Assembly: GCA_050247895.1 (NCBI GenBank)
Contig: JBFWTJ010000158.1
Coordinates: forward strand, 1 to 9,103
Direction of reading: 5' to 3'
DNA: 9,103 bases
Source: CAVPEW01 sp050247895
GTDB lineage: Bacteria > Actinomycetota > Acidimicrobiia > Acidimicrobiales > VFJN01
Shown here: piece by piece, positions 1 to 8,010 of the stretch
Position numbering within the stretch: the first letter of the stretch is position 1
Layout of the letters: each line of letters starts with the position of its first letter
The notes under the pieces: model-generated
What the model was told of the DNA's origin: nothing
Databases searched by the model: none
The model's input: only the letters and a program-made list of their open reading frames with translations
Translations under genes and position numbers: made by a program

Positions 1-485
1 TTGTACCGCTCGAGGGTCAGGAGGGCCGGGTTGGCCCGGGTGAGCCGGCGGGGGATCGGCTCCAGGGCGAGCTTCTGGTCGCGGACGAACACGGCGACCA
101 CGGCCTTGTCCTCGGACACCGAGATCACCGGGACGTCGATCGACCGGGCCACCCTCTCCGCGGTGCGGTGGCGGGTGCCGGTCTCCGAGGTGGGGACGTT
201 GGGGTTGGGCACCAGGTGCACGTTGGCCCGGGCGATGCGGCTGGCATCGCCGGCCAGGATGATCGCCCCGTCCATCTTGGCCAGCTCGGACAGGCGCTGG
301 GGGCTGTAGGCGGCGTCGAGGAGGAAGCCGCCCGAGCAGATGTTGAGGACCTCGGGCCCGTCGCCCACCACGATGAGGGCGCCCATGCTGGCCTGGAGGA
401 TCCGATCGAGGCCCTCCCGGAGCGGGGTTCCCGGCGAGACCGCGGCGAGGGCGGCCAGGAGCTCGGGGCTGCGCCGGGATGCCAC
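1..485 (-). CDS. disA: DisA, diadenylate cyclase and DNA integrity scanning protein (N-terminal part, cut by window edge)
   Basis: DisA makes cyclic di-AMP from two ATP molecules and, in Bacillus, patrols DNA and slows synthesis at branched recombination intermediates. From the GTG at 485-483 I translate 161 residues before the left edge cuts the gene. They form the DisA_N (DAC) domain. The two active-site signatures are present: D72-G73-A74 in a MDGAIILAGD context and R105-H106-R107 in TGTRHRTAER, at nearly the same spacing as in known DisA proteins, so the cyclase should be active. The linker and the C-terminal HhH DNA-binding domain lie outside the window. The start is nine bases after the radA stop; a weak AGGA overlaps that stop, so translation is probably coupled to radA. 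RadA-DisA adjacency is conserved in many Gram-positive genomes, and RadA is known to modulate DisA in Bacillus. Identification is secure; only the exact start could differ. Confidence 0.96.
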   Translation of the reverse strand, partial: MASRRSPELLAALAAVSPGTPLREGLDRILQASMGALIVVGDGPEVLNICSGGFLLDAAYSPQRLSELAKMDGAIILAGDASRIARANVHLVPNPNVPTSETGTRHRTAERVARSIDVPVISVSEDKAVVAVFVRDQKLALEPIPRRLTRANPALLTLERY

Positions 486-494
486 GGAGCGATC

Positions 495-1892
495 CTACGT
501 GGCGACGGCCAGATCGGGACGGGCGCCCGGGCCGAACGTCGCCTGTTCGAGCGCCTCGGCCAGGGTCGCGGCACGGCGGAGCTCGATGCCCGGCGGGCCC
601 GGCGGCGCCGAGGACGGGACCACGGCGCACCGGAAGCCGAGCCGTGCCGCCTCGGCCAGGCGCCGGGGCATCTGGCGGACCTGCCGCAGCTCCCCGCCCA
701 GGCCGACCTCCCCGCAGGCCACGACGTCGTCGGGGATCGGCACGCCCGCCGCGGCCGAGGCCAGGGCGAGGGCCAGGGCCAGGTCGGCGGCCGGCTCGGT
801 CACCCGCACGCCGCCGGCCACCACCGTGTGGACGTCGAGGCCGGCCAGGCGGAGGCCGACGCGGTTGTCGAGCACGGCGACGACCAGGGCCAGGCGACCC
901 GAGTCGAGCCCCTGGGCCGAGCGCCGGGGTGCGGGCAGCGACGATGCCGACACCAGGGCCTGGACCTCGACCAGCAACGGCCGGTGCCCGTCGAGCACGG
1001 CGGCGACGACCGACCCGGGCGTGCCCGGCCGCCGGTCGGCCAGGAAGAGGGCCGACGGGTCGCCGACGCCGGCCAGGCCCCGGTCGGTCATCTCGAACAG
1101 GCCGAGCTCGTCGGTGGCGCCGAAGCGGTGCTTGGCCGCCCGCAGGAGGCGCAGGGCGTGGTGGCGCTCGCCCTCGAAGGACAGGACCGTGTCGACCAGG
1201 TGCTCGAGCACCCGGGGACCGGCCAGGCCGCCCTCCTTGGTGACGTGGCCGACGAGCACGGCGGCCAGGTCCCGCTCGCGGGCCACCGCGGCGATGTGGT
1301 GGGCGGCCTCGCGGACCTGGGTGACCGACCCCGGCGCCGAGCCGGCCCCCGGGTCGTGCACCGTCTGGATCGAGTCGACCACCAGCACGTCGGGTTCGAG
1401 GGCGGCGACGTGGGCGGCGACGTGGGGGACCGACGCCTCCGAGACGAGCCACAGGTCGTCGGGCAGGGCGCCGAGGCGCTCGGCCCGGCGGCGGACCTGG
1501 GCCGCCGACTCCTCGGCGGTGACGTAGAGGCCACGGGCACCGCCCTCGACCAGGCCGGCCAGGGCCTGGAGGAGCAGCGTCGACTTCCCGATGCCCGGCT
1601 CGCCGCCGAGCAGGGTGACCGAGCCCGGCACCAGGCCGCCGTGCAGCACGCGGTCGACCTCGTCGATCCCGGTGGGCCGGGGGACGGCCTCGGCCGAGCC
1701 GACCTGGGCGATGGGCAGCGCCTCGCCCATCGCCGGGAACCCGCCGATCGCGCCCGTGGCCCGGCCGCCCGACGCCGGCTCGGCCACCTCCTCCAGGGTG
1801 CTCCAGGCCCCGCAGGCGGCGCAGCGACCGGCCCACTTGGGCTCGGCGGCGCCGCACTCCGAGCAGCGGAAGGAGGTGCGGGGACGGGCCAT
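495..1892 (-). CDS. radA: RadA (Sms), DNA repair and branch-migration ATPase
   Basis: RadA is a RecA-related hexameric helicase that processes recombination intermediates and drives branch migration. The 465 residues match the usual length and domain order. A four-cysteine zinc finger sits at C10, C13, C24 and C27 (CSEC and CAAC pairs). The RecA-like core has a Walker A GEPGIGKST at 97-105 and a Walker B ending at D173 (VLVVDS). The C-terminal third (about 285-450) is the Lon-protease-like, non-proteolytic domain. The RadA-specific KNRFG motif appears as KHRFG at 254-258, with Asn replaced by His. The start is an ATG directly preceded by CGGCGG and places the zinc finger at the expected position. 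The gene lies 40 bases after the lipoprotein gene and nine before disA, so at least radA-disA is probably one transcript. I see no TANNNT box in the 40-base gap, which suggests transcription enters from upstream. Confidence 0.97.
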   Translation of the reverse strand: MARPRTSFRCSECGAAEPKWAGRCAACGAWSTLEEVAEPASGGRATGAIGGFPAMGEALPIAQVGSAEAVPRPTGIDEVDRVLHGGLVPGSVTLLGGEPGIGKSTLLLQALAGLVEGGARGLYVTAEESAAQVRRRAERLGALPDDLWLVSEASVPHVAAHVAALEPDVLVVDSIQTVHDPGAGSAPGSVTQVREAAHHIAAVARERDLAAVLVGHVTKEGGLAGPRVLEHLVDTVLSFEGERHHALRLLRAAKHRFGATDELGLFEMTDRGLAGVGDPSALFLADRRPGTPGSVVAAVLDGHRPLLVEVQALVSASSLPAPRRSAQGLDSGRLALVVAVLDNRVGLRLAGLDVHTVVAGGVRVTEPAADLALALALASAAAGVPIPDDVVACGEVGLGGELRQVRQMPRRLAEAARLGFRCAVVPSSAPPGPPGIELRRAATLAEALEQATFGPGARPDLAVAT

Positions 1893-1932
1893 CCGCCGAT
1901 TCGACCACGTCGGTGTGACCGGAAGTCGGACC

Positions 1933-2757
1933 TCAGCCCGCGGCGTGACCCGGCCGGCGTCCCCGCCGCCACCGCCACAGGGCCCGGCCGGCCCGCACGA
2001 CCAGGACCACGACCAGGAGGACCCCGCAGGCCACGGCGGCGCCCGACCAGGCCAGGGCCTCGACCCGGCGCTCGGTCCCCGAGGCGGCGAGGTCGACCGG
2101 CGGGGCGCCGTAGGACGCCGACCAGGTCACCTCGTCGCCCGCCAGGATCCCGCCTTCGGCGGTCATCGAGCCCGGCAGTGTCACCGCCACGGCGAACCCG
2201 ACGGCCTCGCCGAGCGGTCGGCCCACCTCGGCCTCCAGCGCGGCGAGGTCCCGGCCGATGGGCTTGCCGTCCAGCTCGGCGGCCAGGCCCTCGTCGCCGA
2301 AGGACTCCACCGGCACGGCCGGGTCGAGCCGCCCGGCCAGCTCCCAGGTGGTGCGCCCGAAGGACCGCTCGACCTGGAGCGACAGGCCCTGGAACGGGCC
2401 TGCGGGACCGGCGATCTCCTCGACGACCGCGGTGAGCCCGGCGGGGTCGGCGAAGGCCTTGCTCGCCCGCACCTGGGTCGTCCCGTCGGGCCGGGTCGTC
2501 GGCCCCCTCACCTCCCAGCCGGCCGCGGCCAGGTCCTCGAGGGCCAGGGCCTGGCCCGGGTCGGGCCCGAGCCGGGCGGTGGCGTCGGCGTCGAGGGACA
2601 CGGTCAGCTCGACGACCCCCGACCCGTCGGCCCGGACCGCCACGTCGAGCCGGACGTCGAGCCGGCAGCCGCCGGCCAGGACCGCCAGCACGGCGACCGC
2701 CACCAGCAGCGGCACCCGGGTGCGGCGAGGCTGCTGGATCACGTCGAAGGCGTGCAC
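1933..2757 (-). CDS. LppM-like lipoprotein with C-terminal transmembrane anchor
   Basis: This 274-residue protein is predicted to sit on the outer face of the cytoplasmic membrane. Residues 11-30 form a signal peptide, with basic RRTR followed by a hydrophobic stretch, ending in LAGGC; C31 would be the lipidated cysteine (Ala at -3 is tolerated but not ideal). The mature protein opens with alternating strands and an ADGSGVVELTVSLD segment, as in actinobacterial LppM-domain lipoproteins. A second hydrophobic segment at about 236-254 is followed by a strongly basic tail, giving an extracytoplasmic domain held at both ends. M. tuberculosis LppM has been linked to phagosome interactions; the role in free-living actinobacteria is unknown and I assign none. 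The start is GTG at 2757-2755 with no good Shine-Dalgarno; a second GTG five codons on (2742-2740) would still leave an intact signal peptide. The gene lies between clpC and radA with no clear promoter of its own. The LppM assignment is from sequence character only. Confidence 0.78.
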   Translation of the reverse strand: MHAFDVIQQPRRTRVPLLVAVAVLAVLAGGCRLDVRLDVAVRADGSGVVELTVSLDADATARLGPDPGQALALEDLAAAGWEVRGPTTRPDGTTQVRASKAFADPAGLTAVVEEIAGPAGPFQGLSLQVERSFGRTTWELAGRLDPAVPVESFGDEGLAAELDGKPIGRDLAALEAEVGRPLGEAVGFAVAVTLPGSMTAEGGILAGDEVTWSASYGAPPVDLAASGTERRVEALAWSGAAVACGVLLVVVLVVRAGRALWRWRRGRRPGHAAG

Positions 2758-2790
2758 GCCGGCGTCGTTCTCGGAGCGGGCGCGGCCGAC

Positions 2791-2805
2791 CCCTCAGCGC
2801 GAGGG
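2791..2805 (-). terminator. Weak hairpin downstream of clpC, possible attenuating terminator
   Basis: In the 103-base gap between the clpC stop and the lipoprotein start, CCCTC (2791-2795) and GAGGG (2801-2805) can pair around a five-base AGCGC loop. A 12-base perfect palindrome of CCG/CGG units lies at 2842-2853, right after the clpC stop. No T-tract follows either element on the minus strand, so neither is a standard intrinsic terminator. No TANNNT promoter box is visible in this gap, so the downstream genes may depend on partial read-through from clpC. Such short GC stems arise easily by chance at this composition. Confidence 0.2.
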
Positions 2806-2860
2806 TGCGGGCGCGCGCCTTCGACGCTCACGACGGGTGGCCCGCCGCGGCGGCCGATCC

Positions 2861-5401
<2,541 letters not shown>

Positions 5402-5407
5402 GGTGTG

Positions 5408-5412
5408 CCTCC
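5408..5412 (-). promoter_or_regulatory. Ribosome binding site fixing the TTG start of clpC
   Basis: Minus-strand GGAGG lies six bases before the TTG at 5401-5399. Optimal spacing, plus the family-typical N-terminus that follows, decides in favour of this rare start codon over anything in the long open frame upstream. Confidence 0.85.
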
Positions 5413-5439
5413 GCCCTAGCTGGGGGGATCCGTGGGGCG

Positions 5440-5445
5440 AGTGTA
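5440..5445 (-). promoter_or_regulatory. Candidate -10 element of clpC
   Basis: Minus-strand TACACT fits the actinobacterial TANNNT -10 pattern in an otherwise G+C-rich gap. Transcription would begin near 5433, giving a leader of about 30 bases that contains the GGAGG. No -35 box is found at the usual distance; a TTGCCA (5462-5457) is only 11 bases away, too close for a standard sigma-70-type promoter. The assignment rests on pattern and position only. Confidence 0.45.
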
Positions 5446-5483
5446 CCTGCGGGCCGTGGCAACCCGCCGTCGACCACCCCGGG

Positions 5484-5500
5484 CGGGGCCCTCGGCCCCG
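5484..5500. repeat. GC-rich hairpin between the divergent clpC and polyprenyl synthase promoters
   Basis: CGGGGCC (5484-5490) and GGCCCCG (5494-5500) form a perfect seven-base stem around a CTC loop. The octamer CCCCGGGC also occurs as a direct repeat at 5477-5484 and 5496-5503, 19 bases apart. The element lies about midway between the two candidate -10 boxes and upstream of both, so it could be a shared protein-binding site, but low-complexity G+C sequence makes chance likely. Confidence 0.3.
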
Positions 5501-5521
5501 GGCCCGTCCGGGGGGACCGGT

Positions 5522-5527
5522 TAGCCT
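5522..5527 (+). promoter_or_regulatory. Candidate -10 element for a leaderless polyprenyl synthase mRNA
   Basis: TAGCCT matches TANNNT and ends six bases before the GTG start at 5534. A transcript starting at the normal distance would begin at or next to the start codon, so the mRNA would be leaderless. No Shine-Dalgarno precedes the GTG, which agrees with this. Leaderless genes are common in actinobacteria. Confidence 0.6.
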
Positions 5528-5533
5528 CGGCGG

Positions 5534-6520
5534 GTGGCCGCCAACCCGCTCCTCGCCGTGCCGGGCATGGCCGCGCAGCTCGACCGGGTCGACGCCACGC
5601 TGCGTGCGGCGGTGGCCTCGGAGGACGAGCTCATGGCCCAGATGGGCGCGCACCTCATCACCGCAGGGGGGAAGCGGGCCCGCCCGCTCTTCTCGATGGC
5701 CGCCGCAGGGTGCCTGGCCGACGACGCCGAGGGCGCCCTCGCCGCCATCACCGACGACGTCGTCCTCGGCGGCGTGTCGGTCGAGCTGGTCCAGGTCGGC
5801 TCGCTGTGCCACGACGACGTGATCGACGAGGCCGAGACCCGCCGGGGCACCCAGAGCGTCAACGCCCGCTGGGGGAACCTCAAGGCGATCCTGGCCGGCG
5901 ACTTCCTGCTGGCCAAGGCGTCGGAGATCGCGGCCGGCCTGGGCACCGAGGTCGCCGGGCTCCTGGCCGCCACCATCGGGCGGCTGTGCGAGGGCGAGGT
6001 CCACGAGCTGCGCACGGTGTACGACGCCGGGCGCACCGAGGAGTCCTACCTCACCGCCATCGCCGGCAAGACGGCCGCCCTGTTCGCCACGGCGTGCCGG
6101 ATCGGCGGCATCGTCGGCGGGCTGCCCCGCGACCGGATCGACGACCTGACCGAGTTCGGCCAGCGCTACGGGATGGCCTTCCAGATCGTCGACGACGTCC
6201 TCGACGTCGTGGGCACCGAGGCCCAGCTCGGCAAGCCGGCGGGCCTCGACCTGACCGAGGGGATCTACAACCTGCCGGTCCTGCGGGCGCTGGAGGCGCC
6301 CGAGGGCGACGAGCTCCGCACGATGCTGGGCGGGCCCCTCCACGGCGACGAGCTGGCCCGGGCCCGGGAGCTGGTCCGGGCCTCGGGCGGGGTCGAGGCG
6401 TCGATCGACGTGGCCCGCCGCTACGTGGAGGAGGCGGCCAAGGCCCTGGCCCCCTTCGGCGAGCGCCCGATCCCCGACGCCCTCGCCGCCACCGCGCACC
6501 ACCTCCTCGCCGGCCTCTGA
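5534..6520 (+). CDS. Polyprenyl diphosphate synthase (trans, long-chain; menaquinone side-chain type)
   Basis: This enzyme condenses isopentenyl diphosphate onto an allylic primer to build an all-trans polyprenyl diphosphate, most likely the menaquinone side chain. The 328-residue protein has the full trans-isoprenyl synthase set: GGKRARP at 45-51; the first aspartate-rich motif DDVID at 94-98 followed by R103-R104; a K at 179 in the AGKT segment; and the second aspartate-rich motif DDVLD at 220-224. The KPAGLDLTEG block follows at 234-243, with N245 where many relatives have Thr before LP. Residues just before the first motif are small (G89, S90), the pattern of long-chain rather than geranyl or farnesyl synthases; exact chain length cannot be read from sequence. 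The GTG start gives MAANPLLAVPGM; an ATG 11 codons on is possible. It is divergent from clpC and converges on the next gene with a 15-base gap. It could be called IspB, HepT or GrcC depending on product. Confidence 0.93.
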   Translation: MAANPLLAVPGMAAQLDRVDATLRAAVASEDELMAQMGAHLITAGGKRARPLFSMAAAGCLADDAEGALAAITDDVVLGGVSVELVQVGSLCHDDVIDEAETRRGTQSVNARWGNLKAILAGDFLLAKASEIAAGLGTEVAGLLAATIGRLCEGEVHELRTVYDAGRTEESYLTAIAGKTAALFATACRIGGIVGGLPRDRIDDLTEFGQRYGMAFQIVDDVLDVVGTEAQLGKPAGLDLTEGIYNLPVLRALEAPEGDELRTMLGGPLHGDELARARELVRASGGVEASIDVARRYVEEAAKALAPFGERPIPDALAATAHHLLAGL

Positions 6521-6535
6521 AGCCTGCCGGCGCGC

Positions 6536-7126
6536 TCAGTCCGGCCGGCGGCGCTCCCGCACGGCCTCGTAGGACGGTGCCACGGCCACGCCTGCGAGGG
6601 CGTTGAAGACGATCCGGGAAGCCAGGGTCCCCTCGCCACCGGCCAGGGCATCGCCCGCCGTGAGCGCGGCCGCGGCGACCAGCGCCGTGGTCGCCCACCG
6701 CCCGGGGGGCGGTATCCGGTACCACGGCCGCCAGTCGGCCTGCCGCAGGCGTCGCCACCACCGGGCGATCCCGGTCGGCGGCGCGAGGTCGATCTCCACG
6801 GAGGTGACGGCCGGGTCGCCGTCCAGCAGGGCGTCCAGCCGTGACACCACGTCCTGCGCGCCCCGGACCGGCCGCTGGTACGAGGGCCAGTGCCGCCCCG
6901 CCGACGAGGCGTGCGCGACGGTGACGGCCACCCGCCGGCGGCCGTCACCCACCACGAGGTGCAACCGATCGGCGGCGGCTTCGACGTCGCTCCCTTCGAG
7001 GACCCACCGCGCACCGAGGGCGCCCCGATGCTCGGCCGGGCGGGACGGCCCGAGGAGCGCGCCCAGAGCGTCGGCGAGCTGACCGATCTCGTTCGCCCGC
7101 TCGTCCTCGACGGTGCTCCCCGCCAT
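6536..7126 (-). CDS. Hypothetical protein with two C-terminal hydrophobic segments
   Basis: I do not recognise this family. The 196-residue protein has an acidic, helical N-terminus (about 5-26) and a central mixed region with strand-like stretches (RLHLVVGDGRRRVAVTVAH at 54-72; VTSVEIDL at 107-114). A Trp- and Arg-rich segment (about 121-144) leads into hydrophobic stretches at about 144-163 and 171-185, and the tail is basic (RERRRPD). That would suit a small membrane-anchored protein with a soluble domain of about 120 residues, though the hydrophobic parts are Ala-rich and only moderately convincing. The ATG start is backed by GGAGG four bases upstream and a candidate -10 at 7154-7149; the frame remains open upstream, but that part lies opposite vapB. 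It converges with the polyprenyl synthase gene and diverges from vapBC. No catalytic motif is seen. Confidence 0.75.
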   Translation of the reverse strand: MAGSTVEDERANEIGQLADALGALLGPSRPAEHRGALGARWVLEGSDVEAAADRLHLVVGDGRRRVAVTVAHASSAGRHWPSYQRPVRGAQDVVSRLDALLDGDPAVTSVEIDLAPPTGIARWWRRLRQADWRPWYRIPPPGRWATTALVAAAALTAGDALAGGEGTLASRIVFNALAGVAVAPSYEAVRERRRPD

Positions 7127-7130
7127 CGCA

Positions 7131-7154
7131 CCTCCCGCCCGAGCCGGCAGGCTA
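7131..7154 (-). promoter_or_regulatory. Candidate promoter and ribosome binding site of the hypothetical gene
   Basis: On the minus strand TAGCCT (7154-7149) fits TANNNT. Transcription would start near 7142, leaving a leader of about 16 bases containing GGAGG (7135-7131), four bases before the ATG at 7126. Two GCCGGC hexamers at 7143-7148 and 7157-7162 flank the box symmetrically and could be an operator. Together these elements support the chosen start. Confidence 0.5.
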
Positions 7155-7203
7155 CCGCCGGCCACGCTCCAGGCCCGCCCGAGCGGACGAGGCAGCCCCC
7201 CGC

Positions 7204-7209
7204 TACCCT
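7204..7209 (+). promoter_or_regulatory. Candidate -10 element of the vapBC operon
   Basis: TACCCT fits TANNNT. Transcription would start near 7216-7218, at a GTG (7218) that is in frame with vapB. Either the mRNA is leaderless and adds 13 residues, or it has a leader of about 40 bases and translation starts at GTG 7257. The 13 codons between use codons rare here (GTA, CGA, CGT, TCA), with only about half ending in G or C, so I favour the leader. An eight-base palindrome CGACGTCG at 7236-7243 could be part of an autoregulatory site. Confidence 0.45.
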
Positions 7210-7256
7210 TACTTGCCGTGCGGGATGTAAAGGATCGACGTCGGGGGACCTCACGG

Positions 7257-7463
7257 GTGAGCTCCAAGAACCAGATCACCATCCCGGTCGACGCGCTGCG
7301 TGGCGCGGGCATCGAGGCGGGCGAAAGGCTCGTGGCCCGGGCCGACGGGCCGGGCCGCATCGTCCTGGAACGGGAGCTGGACGTGCTCGAGGAGCTGGCC
7401 GGCGCGCTCACCGGGTCCTACCGCCGTGACGAGCTCGCCACGCTGCGCGACGAGTGGGACTGA
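7257..7463 (+). CDS. VapB-type antitoxin, AbrB/SpoVT (swapped-hairpin) DNA-binding protein
   Basis: This is the antitoxin of a type II toxin-antitoxin pair: it should bind and block the PIN toxin encoded next and repress its own promoter. The 68-residue protein begins MSSKNQITIPVDALRGAGI, the standard AbrB/MazE opening in which strand, ITIPV turn and short helix build the swapped-hairpin fold; RIVLE at about 33-37 supplies a later strand. The C-terminal third (DVLEELAGALTGSYRRDELATLRDEWD region) is the likely toxin-binding tail. The start chosen is GTG 7257, eight bases after GGGGGA (7243-7248); the in-frame GTG at 7218 would give 81 residues but the added codons look non-coding. It overlaps the toxin gene by 10 bases, indicating coupled translation. 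The VapB name follows from the partner; MazE-like is equally fair by fold. Confidence 0.88.
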   Translation: MSSKNQITIPVDALRGAGIEAGERLVARADGPGRIVLERELDVLEELAGALTGSYRRDELATLRDEWD

Positions 7464-7867
7464 CCGTCCTCGACGCGGGCGTCCTGATCGGCTTCCTCGA
7501 TCGCCGCGACACGCACCACCCCGCAGCGCGGGCGACCCTGCGGGCGGCCCGCGACCGTGGCGACCGCCTGGTCCTGCCCGCGTCCGCCTTCGCCGAGATC
7601 CTCGTCGGCCCGTCCCGGCAGGTTCCGGCGGCCGTCGATGCCGTCGACCAGCTGATCACCCGGCTCCCCGTCGACGTCGAGCCCCTCGACCGGGAGATCG
7701 CGGCACGGGCCGCGCTGCTCCGCGCCCGGCACCGGGCGCTGAAGCTCCCCGACGCGCTGGTCATCGCCACCGCGGTGCACCTGGACGCCGACACCCTCGT
7801 GACGACCGACCGGCGGTGGCCATCACGCAGCCGCCTCGGCATCCGGCCGGCGCTCGAGCGGATCTGA
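7454..7867 (+). CDS. vapC: VapC-type toxin, PIN-domain ribonuclease
   Basis: VapC toxins are Mg2+-dependent endoribonucleases that cut tRNA or rRNA when released from the antitoxin. The 137 residues span a single PIN domain of normal length. The four expected acidic residues are present: D7 in TVLDAGVLIGFLD, E48 in SAFAEIL, D100 in KLPDALVIATA and D119 in VTTDRRW. The active site therefore looks intact and the toxin functional. The GTG start overlaps the antitoxin stop by 10 bases and has no separate Shine-Dalgarno, so translation probably depends on vapB. Its RNA target cannot be inferred. The next gene is the encapsulin shell gene 143 bases on, behind inverted repeats, so the two units are likely transcribed separately. 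Confidence 0.92.
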   Translation: MGLTVLDAGVLIGFLDRRDTHHPAARATLRAARDRGDRLVLPASAFAEILVGPSRQVPAAVDAVDQLITRLPVDVEPLDREIAARAALLRARHRALKLPDALVIATAVHLDADTLVTTDRRWPSRSRLGIRPALERI

Positions 7868-7874
7868 GCGGGTC

Positions 7875-7889
7875 GGGTCGGGCCGACCC
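7875..7889 (+). terminator. Perfect palindrome after vapC, possible terminator or operator half
   Basis: GGGTCGG (7875-7881) and CCGACCC (7883-7889) are perfect inverted copies; as RNA this folds as a six-base stem with a GGC loop. It starts eight bases after the vapC stop, where a terminator would be expected, but no T-tract follows. A nine-base segment CCGACCCCG (7883-7891) recurs inverted at 7913-7921, so the gap is dense in GGTCGG-type half-sites and may be a protein-binding region instead. Confidence 0.4.
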
Positions 7890-7918
7890 CGGACCGCCGG
7901 AAGGTCGGCGCGCGGGGT

Positions 7919-7953
7919 CGGTGGCGGGTCTGTAGTGTCCCGACCCGCCACCG
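7919..7953. promoter_or_regulatory. 12-bp perfect inverted repeat around the encapsulin -10 element (probable operator)
   Basis: The arms CGGTGGCGGGTC (7919-7930) and GACCCGCCACCG (7942-7953) are exact reverse complements separated by 11 bases. The spacer holds the candidate -10 box TAGTGT. Arm centres are 23 bases apart, about two helical turns, fitting a dimeric regulator bound to one face of DNA across the promoter. With transcription starting near 7945, only the right arm would be in the shell mRNA, so for that transcript it acts as DNA. Read-through RNA from vapBC could instead fold it into a 12-base stem and stop or attenuate; no T-tract is present. Confidence 0.6.
7933..7938 (+). promoter_or_regulatory. 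Candidate -10 element of the encapsulin gene
   Basis: TAGTGT fits TANNNT and is the only such box in the G+C-rich gap close to the shell gene. A start near 7945 would give a leader of about 65 bases ending in AAGGAG. No recognisable -35 is present 17 bases upstream (GCGCGG), so an activator or an alternative sigma factor may be needed. Confidence 0.5.
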
Positions 7954-7998
7954 CTGTGCAGCCCGCGAACTCACAGTCCACACATGGCGGGACCTGAC

Positions 7999-8004
7999 AA
8001 GGAG
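7999..8004 (+). promoter_or_regulatory. Ribosome binding site deciding the encapsulin start
   Basis: AAGGAG lies six bases before GTG 8011. An in-frame ATG at 7984 has no Shine-Dalgarno and would place this AAGGAG inside the coding region, so GTG 8011 is preferred and the extra nine residues are probably not made. Confidence 0.85.
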
Positions 8005-8010
8005 ACCCAC

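Noticed and set aside
168..2435. A 755-codon plus-strand open frame opposite disA, radA and the lipoprotein gene
   Set aside because: It runs across three convincing minus-strand genes and their boundaries, with His/Arg/Gly-rich composition typical of a shadow frame.
5402..6502. Upstream extension of the clpC frame to 6502
   Set aside because: The extension is antisense to the polyprenyl synthase gene; the TTG at 5401 has a good ribosome site and yields the conserved ClpC N-terminus.
6526..6549. GCCGGC pair between the convergent genes as a bidirectional terminator
   Set aside because: The two hexamers (6526-6531 and 6544-6549) are six bases with a 12-base loop and no T-tract; too weak to call at this G+C content.
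7127..7411. Upstream extension of the hypothetical minus-strand gene to 7411
   Set aside because: It would lie opposite vapB and remove the GGAGG-supported ATG at 7126 from use; no evidence favours a longer form.
7984..8010. ATG 7984 as the encapsulin start
   Set aside because: It lacks a Shine-Dalgarno, while AAGGAG sits six bases before GTG 8011; the shell family resemblance also begins only after 8011.
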